From: Roseobacter sp. SK209-2-6 | GTDB taxonomy: Bacteria > Pseudomonadota > Alphaproteobacteria > Rhodobacterales > Rhodobacteraceae | Length of the DNA: 64,000 nucleotides | Assembly: GCF_000169455.1 (NCBI RefSeq) | Contig: NZ_AAYC01000004.1 | Span: 1 to 64,000 of the forward strand | Direction of reading: 5' to 3' | Shown here: piece by piece, positions 8,467 through 16,164 of the stretch | Layout of the letters: every line of letters begins with the position of its first letter | How positions within the stretch are numbered: the first letter of the stretch is position 1 | Notes under the pieces: model-generated | What the model was told of the DNA's origin: nothing | The model's database searches: none | Seen by the model: the letters and a program-made list of their open reading frames with translations, nothing else | Position numbers and translations under genes: made by a program

Positions 8467-8555
8467 CGGGGCCTCCTGGGGTTCATTCCGCATTTCCTTG
8501 GTCCGCTAAAACTTGCGCGGCAAACCCCTCTTTGACCAACGAATAATTTGCGGTC

Positions 8556-8580
8556 TTGCCATTAGCCAAACTTATGGCAA
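8556..8580. promoter_or_regulatory. LysR-type operator TTGCCAT-N11-ATGGCAA
   Basis: A perfect 7-bp inverted repeat with an 11-bp spacer sits between the divergent aldolase and LysR genes. Read as T-N11-A it fits the classical recognition box of LysR regulators. It ends 10 bp before the LysR start codon, so binding would also repress the regulator's own gene. Confidence 0.65.
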
Positions 8581-8590
8581 ACTTATACCC

Positions 8591-9496
8591 ATGAAGAACT
8601 CTCTCCCGCCTTTGGGCTGGCTGCGCACCTTCGAAGCAGCGGCTCGGCATCTCTCCTTTACCGGGGCAGCCCGCGATCTGAACATGACGCAAAGCGCTGT
8701 CAGCCAGCAGATCAAAGGGCTGGAATCGCATCTGGGCAAGACGCTGTTTCACCGCCGCCCCCGGGCGCTGGAGCTGACACCCACCGGCACCACCTATCTG
8801 CCTGTGGTGCGGGAGGCCTTTCGCACCCTGATGAATGGCACCCGTGCCATTTCCGGTCCGCAGCAGAACGTGGTTCAGGTGCAAAGCAATATCTCCTTTG
8901 CGGTGCAATGGCTCAGCCCCCGGCTGGGCCGGTTCTATGACGCGCATCCGGATGTGCTCTTGAATATTTCGACCGAGATCTGGGAGCCGCGCGGCATGGC
9001 CGAGGGGGCGGATGTGGAGATCCGCTTTTCCCTAGGGCTGGCCGATACGGTGCGCGGCGAGCTTTTGCACCGGGAGCACTACTATCCGGTCTGCGCCCCT
9101 GGGTATGAGGTCATGCTGGAGGATCTGCATCAACACCGGCTCTTTGACTGTGCCAATCTGATGGCAAATTTCCCCGCCTGGGCCGAAGATCAGGGTCTGC
9201 CCTGGCCCAATCCGCCCGTCACCTATACCACCACCTATATGGCCTGCTTGCCAGCGGTTGTGGCAGGTGCTGGCGTTGGCATGGCCCATGACATCATGGC
9301 AGGGGATTTGCTGCGCCAGGGGCGATTGATAGCCCCCTTTGCTCACCGTGCCCCGGTGCCAGAGGCCTATTACCTGCTGCTTGCCCCCCAAGCTGAGCGC
9401 AGCACCAGTGCCAGCGCTTTTGCTGATTGGCTGCGCGGCGAGATCGCTTTGGAAAGCATCGGCCGAACGGACTGGCCTGAAGGGTTCAGGCAGTAA
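8591..9496 (+). CDS. LysR family transcriptional regulator (GcvA-like)
   Basis: A 301-aa LysR regulator with an N-terminal winged helix-turn-helix (LRTFEAAARHLSFTGAARDL, then MTQSAVSQQIKGLESHLG) and a periplasmic-binding-like effector domain (from about residue 95). The opening LPPLGWLRTFEAAARHLSFT type is usual in GcvA-like members. ATG at 8591 is chosen because the HTH follows directly; the upstream open frame (from 8513) covers the operator. It is divergent from the aldolase gene and very likely controls the unit at 5641-8466. Confidence 0.88.
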   Translation: MKNSLPPLGWLRTFEAAARHLSFTGAARDLNMTQSAVSQQIKGLESHLGKTLFHRRPRALELTPTGTTYLPVVREAFRTLMNGTRAISGPQQNVVQVQSNISFAVQWLSPRLGRFYDAHPDVLLNISTEIWEPRGMAEGADVEIRFSLGLADTVRGELLHREHYYPVCAPGYEVMLEDLHQHRLFDCANLMANFPAWAEDQGLPWPNPPVTYTTTYMACLPAVVAGAGVGMAHDIMAGDLLRQGRLIAPFAHRAPVPEAYYLLLAPQAERSTSASAFADWLRGEIALESIGRTDWPEGFRQ

Positions 9497-9497
9497 A

Positions 9498-9519
9498 AGC
9501 AGGATCTGCCAAACCTGCT
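9498..9519 (-). terminator. Weak terminator-like hairpin
   Basis: AGCAGG at 9498-9503 pairs with CCTGCT at 9514-9519; on the minus strand the stem is followed by TTTTAC. It lies just past the LysR stop codon and about 90 bp downstream of the convergent VOC gene, so it could end the VOC transcript. Confidence 0.35.
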
Positions 9520-9611
9520 GTGCAAGCGGCAGGTACGCGCCCGCCCGCCCCCTAATGGGTACGTTCGCCTCCGCTCAGCCGACAGCTTTTCGGTCCGAAG
9601 ATGCCTCTGCC

Positions 9612-10031
9612 CTACTTGGGTCGGCTGGGCACCCAGGCATAGCCATTATCGCAGAGAATAAAGGCTTCTCTCAACCCATGAGGTTTGTCTGTTGGCTCCT
9701 GCAAAATCGTGAAGCCTGCTTCCCTGGCCTGTTCAACCGCAATATCAGGATCACTCTCATAGAGGCGGATTTCAATTCCCGCGCCTCGTGGTGGGTTTTC
9801 GGGCAAAAGCCCCAACAGGGGGTTTTTGGCATAGGTTCCATCGCTGTGGAGCTGAAAAATCTGCCCCTCATATGTCACGATCGCAAAATCCTTGCTTGGC
9901 TGATGGGCTTTCATCCCAAAAACAGTCTCTAAAAAGGTGATTTCAGCAAGTACATCCCGAACAACGAGGTTCAAACCTATGCCTCGCAATGACCTGCCAA
10001 AGCTATCTGCATCCACGCTACCCAGATCCAT
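9612..10031 (-). CDS. VOC (glyoxalase/bleomycin-resistance) superfamily protein
   Basis: A 139-aa protein with two beta-alpha-beta-beta-beta modules of the vicinal oxygen chelate fold: GIGLNLVVRDVLAEITFLET ... IVTYEGQIFQLHSDGTY in the first half and GAGIEIRLYESDPDIAVEQA ... FILCDNGYAWVPSRP in the second. The reaction of such orphans cannot be told from sequence. AAGGAGA sits seven bases before the ATG at 10031; a GTG immediately upstream is in frame but too close to the ribosome site. It stands alone, convergent with LysR and divergent from ade. Confidence 0.75.
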   Translation of the reverse strand: MDLGSVDADSFGRSLRGIGLNLVVRDVLAEITFLETVFGMKAHQPSKDFAIVTYEGQIFQLHSDGTYAKNPLLGLLPENPPRGAGIEIRLYESDPDIAVEQAREAGFTILQEPTDKPHGLREAFILCDNGYAWVPSRPK

Positions 10032-10183
10032 CACCAGTCTCCTTGACCTTTTGCACAGAGAATTTCAACCTCTGGATGTTCACTCCAATCCCGGTGTCAT
10101 TCTCTTGTCAATTAAATAGGTCTTTCTAACAAAGACAAAAAAGCGGGGCTTGAACTCCGCCGCGCAATCATAACAATTGGCAC

Positions 10184-11986
10184 ATGACAGACACTGCATT
10201 CCCCAGCTGGCCCGACACCGCTCCCCAATTGATCGAAACCGCCGCAGGCCGAATCCCGGCCGATACCGTCATTCGCGGCGGCAAATGGGTCAATGTGCAT
10301 ACCCGCGAAGTGCTGGACAATCACGACATCGCCATCAAATCCGGCCGCATTGCCTATGTGGGGCCGGATGCATCATATTGCACCGGGTCTGAGACAGAGG
10401 TGATCGAGGCCAAGGGCCGCTACATGATGCCCGGTCTCTGCGATGCCCATATGCATATCGAGAGCGGCATGCTGACCCCGGCGGAATTTGCCCGCGCGGT
10501 GATCCCCCATGGCACCACCACCATGTTCACCGATCCGCATGAGATCGCCAATGTTCTGGGTCTTGAGGGCGTACGGCTGATGCATGACGAGGCGCTGTTG
10601 CAGCCGGTCAATATCTTTACCCAGATGCCCTCCTGCGCGCCTTCTGCACCGGGGCTGGAGACAACGGGTTATGAGATCACCGCCGAAGACGTCTCCGAAG
10701 CCATGTCCTGGCCCGGTATCATCGGGCTGGGCGAGATGATGAACTTCCCCGGCGTGGCCAATGGCGATCCCAAGATGCTGGCCGAAATCGCCGCCACCCA
10801 GCGCGCCGGAAAGACCGTGGGCGGGCATTATGCCTCACCGGATCTGGGACCGGATTTTGCCGCCTATGTGGCGGGCGGGCCGGCCGATGATCACGAGGGC
10901 ACCTGCGAGGCCGATGCCATTGCCCGGATGCGCCAGGGCATGCGCGCCATGGTGCGGCTGGGTTCTGCCTGGTACGATGTTGAGGCGCAGATCACCGCGA
11001 TCACCGAAAAGGGCCTGGATCCGCGCAACTTCATCCTCTGCACCGATGATTGCCACTCCGGTACTCTGGTCAATGACGGGCATATGAACCGGGTGGTGCG
11101 CCATGCCATCGACTGCGGCTGTGATCCTTTGATTGCCATCCAGATGGCAACCATCAATACGGCGACGCATTTCGGCCTCGAGCGCGAGCTGGGCTCGATC
11201 ACGCCCGGCCGCCGCGCCGATGTGATCCTGACCTCGGATCTGAAGACCCTGCCGATCGAGCTGGTTATCGCCCGCGGCCGGGTCGTGGCAGAATCAGGCT
11301 CTATCAAGGTAGAATGCCCGCATCTCGACTGGCCCGACAGCGCCCGCGGCACCGTGCATCTGGGCCATGAGCTGACCGGCAAAGATTTTGAGATCAATGC
11401 GCCGGAGGGCGCCAATGCCGTCACCGCCAATGTCATCGGCATGGTAGAAAACCAGGCGCCGACCAAGGCACTGAAGGCTGAGCTGCCGGTGCGCGACGGG
11501 CTGGTTGAGGGCGACGGTGAAACTTGCCAGATCGCCCTGGTCGAGCGTCACCGCGCCACCGGCGGCGTCACCAACGCCTTTGTCACCGGCTTTGGCTATC
11601 AAGGCAAAATGGCCATGGCCTCCACCGTGGCCCATGACAGCCACCACATGATCGTAGTGGGCACCGACCGCGAGCAGATGGCCCTGGCCGCCAACCGCCT
11701 GGCCGAGGTCGGCGGCGGCGTCACACTCTTCCGCGACGGGGAGGAGCTGGCCCTGGTTGAGCTGCCGATTGCAGGCCTGATGTCCGACAGCCCTGCCACC
11801 GAGGTGGCCGCCAAGGCGCAAAATCTGGGTGAGGCCATGGAGGCTTGCGGCTGTGCCCTCAACAACGCCTATATGCAGCATTCCCTGCTGGCCCTGGTGG
11901 TGATCCCGGAACTGAGGATCTCTGATCTGGGCTTGGTGGATGTCCGCACCTTTGAAATGATTCCGGTGATCGAGAGTAACGCATGA
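10184..11986 (+). CDS. ade: Adenine deaminase
   Basis: A 600-aa amidohydrolase that converts adenine to hypoxanthine in purine salvage. It has the metal-binding GLCDAHMHIESGMLTP near residue 85, HGTTTMFTDPHEIANVLG, and the C-terminal adenine-deaminase-specific domain with VAHDSHHMIVVGTD. Length agrees with bacterial Ade. No good Shine-Dalgarno sequence is visible before the ATG at 10184. It overlaps the AMP nucleosidase start by ATGA, so the two enzymes are co-translated: amn supplies adenine and ade deaminates it. Confidence 0.93.
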   Translation: MTDTAFPSWPDTAPQLIETAAGRIPADTVIRGGKWVNVHTREVLDNHDIAIKSGRIAYVGPDASYCTGSETEVIEAKGRYMMPGLCDAHMHIESGMLTPAEFARAVIPHGTTTMFTDPHEIANVLGLEGVRLMHDEALLQPVNIFTQMPSCAPSAPGLETTGYEITAEDVSEAMSWPGIIGLGEMMNFPGVANGDPKMLAEIAATQRAGKTVGGHYASPDLGPDFAAYVAGGPADDHEGTCEADAIARMRQGMRAMVRLGSAWYDVEAQITAITEKGLDPRNFILCTDDCHSGTLVNDGHMNRVVRHAIDCGCDPLIAIQMATINTATHFGLERELGSITPGRRADVILTSDLKTLPIELVIARGRVVAESGSIKVECPHLDWPDSARGTVHLGHELTGKDFEINAPEGANAVTANVIGMVENQAPTKALKAELPVRDGLVEGDGETCQIALVERHRATGGVTNAFVTGFGYQGKMAMASTVAHDSHHMIVVGTDREQMALAANRLAEVGGGVTLFRDGEELALVELPIAGLMSDSPATEVAAKAQNLGEAMEACGCALNNAYMQHSLLALVVIPELRISDLGLVDVRTFEMIPVIESNA

Positions 11987-13467
11987 CCCCAACCGCACCC
12001 GAAACCGTGACCAAATACCCGGCAGAGATCGCAGCCGAGAACTTCACCGATGCCGCCAAGGCGGTGGACCGGCTGGAGGAGCTCTATAAAGCGGCCACCG
12101 ATTTCCTCTGCGATGAGTTTATGCAGAGCATGGGGGCGGGCGAGGCGCCAGAGAATCGCATCCGCGCCTTTTACCCGGAGATCCGTTTCACTACCTCCAG
12201 CTATGCCCAGGCCGACAGTCGCCTCAGCTATGGCCATGTCTCCACGCCGGGCACCTATGCCACCACGGTGACGCGGCCGGATCTGTTCCGCAACTACCTG
12301 ATCCAGCAGATCGCGCTCTTGATCAAGAACCACGGACAGCCGGTCACGATCGGCACGTCCGAGACGCCGATCCCGGTGCATTTTGCAGTGGCCTCGCGCC
12401 CGGATCTGACCGTGCCACAAGAAGGCGCAGCGGGGTTCACTCTGCGCGACATCTTTGATGTGCCGGATCTCTCGACCACCAACGACGATATCGTCAATGG
12501 CACCTATCATGCCGAAGACGGCATCGGCCCGCTGGCGCTGTTTACGGCGCAACGCATCGATTACTCGCTGGCGCGGCTCAGCCATTACACCGCCACAAAT
12601 GCCGAGCATTTCCAGAACCACGTGCTGTTCACCAACTACCAGTTCTACGTGGCGGAGTTCGAGGCCTATGCCCGCGCTCAGCTGGCGGATCCCAAAAGCG
12701 GCTACACCAGTTTTGTCAGCACCGGCAATCACGAGATCACCACCGCGGACGAGGAGATCCCCGAGGTCGCCAAACTGCCGCAGATGCCGACCTATCACCT
12801 GAAGCGCAAGGACGGTAAAGGCATCACCCTGGTAAACATCGGCGTCGGGCCTTCGAATGCCAAAACCGCCACCGATCATATTGCGGTGCTGCGCCCCCAT
12901 GCCTGGCTGATGGTCGGCCATTGCGCCGGCCTCAGGAACACCCAGGCGCTGGGGGATTTTGTCCTGGCCCATGCTTACCTGCGCGAAGACCACGTGCTGG
13001 ATGACGACCTGCCGGTCTGGACCCCGATCCCGGCGCTGGCGGAAATCCAGATTGCCCTGGAACAGGCGGTGGCCGAGGTCACCGAATATGAGGGCTATGA
13101 CCTCAAGCGCATCATGCGCACCGGCACCGTCGCCACCATCGACAACCGCAATTGGGAGCTGCGCGACCAGTCCGGCCCGGTGCAGCGGCTCAGCCAGTCC
13201 CGTGCGATCGCCCTGGACATGGAGAGCGCCACCATTGCCGCCAATGGCTACCGTTTCCGGGTCCCCTATGGTACCTTGCTTTGCGTTTCGGACAAACCTC
13301 TGCATGGCGAACTGAAGCTGCCCGGCATGGCCTCTGAGTTCTATCAGACACAGGTTGCACGCCATCTGCAGATTGGAATAAGAGCTATGGAACAGCTCAG
13401 ATCCATGCCGTTGGAGCGTCTCCACAGCCGGAAACTGCGCTCCTTTGACGAGACAGCCTTCCTCTGA
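11983..13467 (+). CDS. amn: AMP nucleosidase
   Basis: A 494-aa enzyme that splits AMP into adenine and ribose 5-phosphate. It has the family's N-terminal regulatory domain (about 1-190) and a C-terminal nucleoside-phosphorylase-like domain with LVNIGVGPSNAKTATDHIAV, HAWLMVGHCAGLRNTQ, and ALDMESATIAANGYRFRVPY, the last being the usual MES nucleobase/ribose-binding site. It is coupled to ade by an ATGA overlap. A weak A/T-rich hairpin (GAAAAA / TTTTTC, about 13491-13509) follows the stop. Confidence 0.93.
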   Translation: MTPTAPETVTKYPAEIAAENFTDAAKAVDRLEELYKAATDFLCDEFMQSMGAGEAPENRIRAFYPEIRFTTSSYAQADSRLSYGHVSTPGTYATTVTRPDLFRNYLIQQIALLIKNHGQPVTIGTSETPIPVHFAVASRPDLTVPQEGAAGFTLRDIFDVPDLSTTNDDIVNGTYHAEDGIGPLALFTAQRIDYSLARLSHYTATNAEHFQNHVLFTNYQFYVAEFEAYARAQLADPKSGYTSFVSTGNHEITTADEEIPEVAKLPQMPTYHLKRKDGKGITLVNIGVGPSNAKTATDHIAVLRPHAWLMVGHCAGLRNTQALGDFVLAHAYLREDHVLDDDLPVWTPIPALAEIQIALEQAVAEVTEYEGYDLKRIMRTGTVATIDNRNWELRDQSGPVQRLSQSRAIALDMESATIAANGYRFRVPYGTLLCVSDKPLHGELKLPGMASEFYQTQVARHLQIGIRAMEQLRSMPLERLHSRKLRSFDETAFL

Positions 13468-13531
13468 GGGGAGTTTTCCACTGTTTTCTGTGAAAAAACG
13501 CAGTTTTTCGCTTGGTTTCCCTACACTACGC

Positions 13532-13560
13532 GTTGTGTTCGTACACAACATAACGATAAT
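13532..13560 (+). promoter_or_regulatory. HU promoter with overlapping palindrome
   Basis: GTTGTGT-TCGT-ACACAAC (13532-13549) is a perfect inverted repeat. It overlaps TTGTGT at 13533-13538, which with GATAAT at 13555-13560 (16-bp spacing) makes a plausible -35/-10 pair. A regulator bound to the palindrome would block the promoter; the protein is unknown. Confidence 0.5.
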
Positions 13561-13608
13561 GTTGCGCGATGAGGCCCCACAGTTCGGGCAGTTTAAGGAG
13601 ACCTGAGA

Positions 13609-13902
13609 ATGTCCAAACCGATGACCAAAACACAGCTGGTAGCGACTCTGGCTGAGGAAATGGGCGCAGACAAGAAAACCGCAGGCGCGGCATTGGAAGC
13701 TGTTTGTGCGCTGATCACCCGCGAAGTATCGGGCGGTGGTGCTGTGACCCTGCCAGGTGTTGGCAAGATCTATTGCCGCGAGCGCCCCGAGCGCGAAGTG
13801 CGCAACCCCGCCACCGGCGAGAAGTTCATGAAAGAAGCCGACAAGGTTGTGAAAATGACCATTGCCAAGGCTCTGAAGGACAGCGTCAACGGCGAAGCCT
13901 GA
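13609..13902 (+). CDS. HU family DNA-binding protein
   Basis: A 97-aa nucleoid protein of the HU/IHF family. The dimerisation helices (about 5-45) are followed by the beta-sheet saddle with VTLPGVGKIYCRERPEREVRN, where the arm's ...RNPATGE motif contacts DNA, and a C-terminal helix. The GxG...RxxR...RNPxTG pattern is clear, although the arm is less typical than canonical HU and carries a cysteine. AAGGAGA lies eight bases before the ATG. Monocistronic, with its own promoter and terminator. Confidence 0.9.
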   Translation: MSKPMTKTQLVATLAEEMGADKKTAGAALEAVCALITREVSGGGAVTLPGVGKIYCRERPEREVRNPATGEKFMKEADKVVKMTIAKALKDSVNGEA

Positions 13903-13931
13903 TTTCGGTCAGGACCACCGGTTACGAGTGA

Positions 13932-13957
13932 GGGTCGCTTTCAGCGGCCCTTTTTCT
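13932..13957 (+). terminator. Rho-independent terminator of the HU gene
   Basis: GGGTCGC-TTTCA-GCGGCCC (one G-T pair) followed directly by TTTTTCTTT. It lies 30 bp after the HU stop codon. Confidence 0.8.
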
Positions 13958-14105
13958 TTGCCCATTGTCCAGCCCCGGTCACTTTCCAGGCCAACACCCG
14001 CAGCTGGGCTTGACCTTTCGGTATTTTCAGGAAACGGATTGCTTTGTTAAGAGCCTGACCGCCCGCCCTTGGGCACCGGACGGGGAAACGGGAGGAGAGA
14101 GCTGG

Positions 14106-15005
14106 ATGGATCTGCGTGCAATTGCCATGGGGCTGGCCTTTGCCCTGATGTGGTCCTCTGCCTTCACCTCAGCCCGGATCATTGTGATGGATGCCTCGCC
14201 GCTTTTTTCTCTGGCGGTGCGGTTTCTGATTTCCGGACTGATCGGCGTCGCCATTGCCCGCTGGCTCGGTCAAAGCTGGCGCCTCACCCGCGGCCAGTGG
14301 AAGGCCACCATTATCTTCGGCGTCTGCCAGAACGCGCTGTACCTCGGCCTCAACTTTGTTGCCATGCAATGGATCGAGGCTTCTCTGGCCGCCATCATTG
14401 CCTCCACCATGCCGCTCTTGGCTGCGCTGGCCACCTGGATGATTTTCGGAGAACGTATCCGCCCCCTCGGCCTCTTGGGTCTGCTGGCAGGGCTCGCAGG
14501 TGTTGTACTGATCATGGGAACAAGAATCGGCGCCGGGGTGGATTTGTTCGGCGTCTTCCTATGTGTCATTGCTGTTCTGGCCCTGACCATCGCGACATTG
14601 GCGCTGCGCGGGGCCACCTCCGGGGGGAACTTCATGATGGTGGTGGGCCTGCAAATGCTGATTGGCTCTGCCATCCTCTTTGCCGCGGCCCCCTTGAGTG
14701 AAGAGATCTTTGTCAATCCGACCCTGCGGCTTGGCCTTGCCTTCGCCTATACCACCATTGTGCCTGGGTTGATGGCGACTTTCATCTGGGTGCTTCTCCT
14801 GAATCGGATCGGCGCTATCCGCGCCGCTACATTCCACTTCCTCAACCCCGTATTCGGCGTCGCCGTCGCCAGTATGCTGCTGGGGGAGCGTCTTGGCATG
14901 CTGGACCTGATCGGCGTTGCCATCGTCACCCTGGGCATTTTGGCGGTTCAGCTCTCGCGCCAGCCGGCCCGCACCAATTCGGATTCGCTATCGGTCAAGA
15001 ACTGA
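14106..15005 (+). CDS. EamA/DMT-superfamily transporter
   Basis: A 299-aa inner-membrane protein of the drug/metabolite transporter superfamily, made of two five-helix EamA repeats. Typical sequences are [18 protein letters not shown] at the N-terminus, [19 protein letters not shown] at the end of the first repeat, and [19 protein letters not shown] in the second. GGAGGAGAG lies just before the ATG at 14106, which puts the start at the first membrane helix; the longer open frame from 13965 has no such site. Substrate is unknown; relatives export amino acids or metabolites. Confidence 0.85.
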   Translation: MDLRAIAMGLAFALMWSSAFTSARIIVMDASPLFSLAVRFLISGLIGVAIARWLGQSWRLTRGQWKATIIFGVCQNALYLGLNFVAMQWIEASLAAIIASTMPLLAALATWMIFGERIRPLGLLGLLAGLAGVVLIMGTRIGAGVDLFGVFLCVIAVLALTIATLALRGATSGGNFMMVVGLQMLIGSAILFAAAPLSEEIFVNPTLRLGLAFAYTTIVPGLMATFIWVLLLNRIGAIRAATFHFLNPVFGVAVASMLLGERLGMLDLIGVAIVTLGILAVQLSRQPARTNSDSLSVKN

Positions 15006-15123
15006 CAGACCTACACAGGCGCGCGAGGAGATTGAAATCTTCTTTGATATTCCTGTTAGAACACCCATCTTGGGCGCAAGAAACAAAGGCATCACCAAAG
15101 AGATGCCAAAGACGGAGGCCAGA

Positions 15124-15573
15124 ATGACAACATACTTCAAAGACCCAAAGGCCATCGCTACCCTGTCCAAGGAAGAGTTCCACGTCACCCAGAACTCAGG
15201 TACCGAACGGCCGGGCACCGGCAAGCTACTCTACAACAAGGAGGCAGGGATCTATGTGGATATCGTCTCCGGCGAACCTTTGTTTGCCTCATCGGACAAA
15301 TATGAATCTGGCTGCGGCTGGCCCAGTTTCACCAAACCGATTGAACCCGCTCATGTGAGTGAGCTGGAAGACCGGGCATTGGGTATGATCCGCACAGAAG
15401 TACGCTCCACTCACGGTGACAGTCACCTTGGACATGTCTTTCCGGACGGGCCGCGGGATCGGGGCGGGCTCCGCTATTGCATCAATTCAGCCTCGCTGCG
15501 CTTCGTCCCTCTGGCGGAGATGGAGGCAGAAGGCTATGGCGCCTATATCGATCAAGTGGAGGACAGATCATGA
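15124..15573 (+). CDS. msrB: Peptide-methionine (R)-S-oxide reductase MsrB
   Basis: A 149-aa MsrB that reduces methionine-R-sulfoxide in proteins. Seen: [40 protein letters not shown], and the catalytic cysteine in [11 protein letters not shown]. The two CxxC zinc sites of many MsrBs are absent, a known variant. GGAGG five bases before the ATG at 15124 decides the start over the ATG at 15103. It overlaps msrA by ATGA; the pair repairs both sulfoxide stereoisomers. Confidence 0.93.
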   Translation: MTTYFKDPKAIATLSKEEFHVTQNSGTERPGTGKLLYNKEAGIYVDIVSGEPLFASSDKYESGCGWPSFTKPIEPAHVSELEDRALGMIRTEVRSTHGDSHLGHVFPDGPRDRGGLRYCINSASLRFVPLAEMEAEGYGAYIDQVEDRS

Positions 15574-16085
15574 GCAACAGGGAACGCGCGGTTCTTGCAG
15601 GCGGCTGCTTTTGGGGCATGCAAGATCTGATCCGCAAGCGCAAAGGCGTGCTGGAAACTCGCGTTGGCTATACCGGTGGTGATGTCGCCAATGCGACCTA
15701 TAAGAACCACGGCAGTCATGCAGAGGGGATCGAGATCATCTATGATCCCACCCAAACTTCTTTTCGCGAACTGCTGGAGTTCTTTTTCCAGATTCACGAC
15801 CCCACCACACCAAACCGCCAGGGCAATGACATCGGCACCAGCTACCGTTCGGCGATCTATTATGTAGATGCGGATCAGAAGGCTGTAGCCGAAGATACCA
15901 TCGCTGACGTCAATGCATCCGGTCTCTGGCCCGGGACGGTGGTGTCAGAGCTTGCGCCCGTGGGTGATTTCTGGGAAGCGGAACCAGAGCATCAGGACTA
16001 TCTGGAGCGCCTGCCCAATGGCTATACCTGCCATTTTGCCCGTCCGGACTGGGTTCTACCAAAACGCGACAAAGCGGCTGAATAG
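15570..16085 (+). CDS. msrA: Peptide-methionine (S)-S-oxide reductase MsrA
   Basis: A 171-aa MsrA reducing methionine-S-sulfoxide. The catalytic GGCFWGMQD motif is near residue 11, followed by [20 protein letters not shown], and [19 protein letters not shown], all hallmarks of the family. The start overlaps the msrB stop codon (ATGA), and translation is probably coupled. GTGGAGGA upstream inside msrB serves as its ribosome site. Confidence 0.95.
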   Translation: MSNRERAVLAGGCFWGMQDLIRKRKGVLETRVGYTGGDVANATYKNHGSHAEGIEIIYDPTQTSFRELLEFFFQIHDPTTPNRQGNDIGTSYRSAIYYVDADQKAVAEDTIADVNASGLWPGTVVSELAPVGDFWEAEPEHQDYLERLPNGYTCHFARPDWVLPKRDKAAE

Positions 16086-16128
16086 CCTGTATTAGAGCCT
16101 GATTTTCGCTCGCGACTTCAACAGATCA

Positions 16129-16155
16129 GCCCGGCCCCGTTGGCCGGGCTTCTCG
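16129..16155 (+). terminator. Terminator after msrBA
   Basis: GCCCGGCC (16129-16136) and GGCCGGGC (16142-16149) form a strong stem with a 5-nt loop, followed by TTCTCGTTT. It separates msrA from the convergent hydantoinase-like gene. Confidence 0.7.
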
Positions 16156-16164
16156 TTTGGGAGC

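Noticed and set aside
10035-10183. Purine riboswitch before ade
   Set aside because: No purine-aptamer stems or conserved loops could be found; the leader is short.
11869-13551. Long open frame on the minus strand (560 codons)
   Set aside because: Antisense shadow of amn; His- and Arg-rich composition with no domain.
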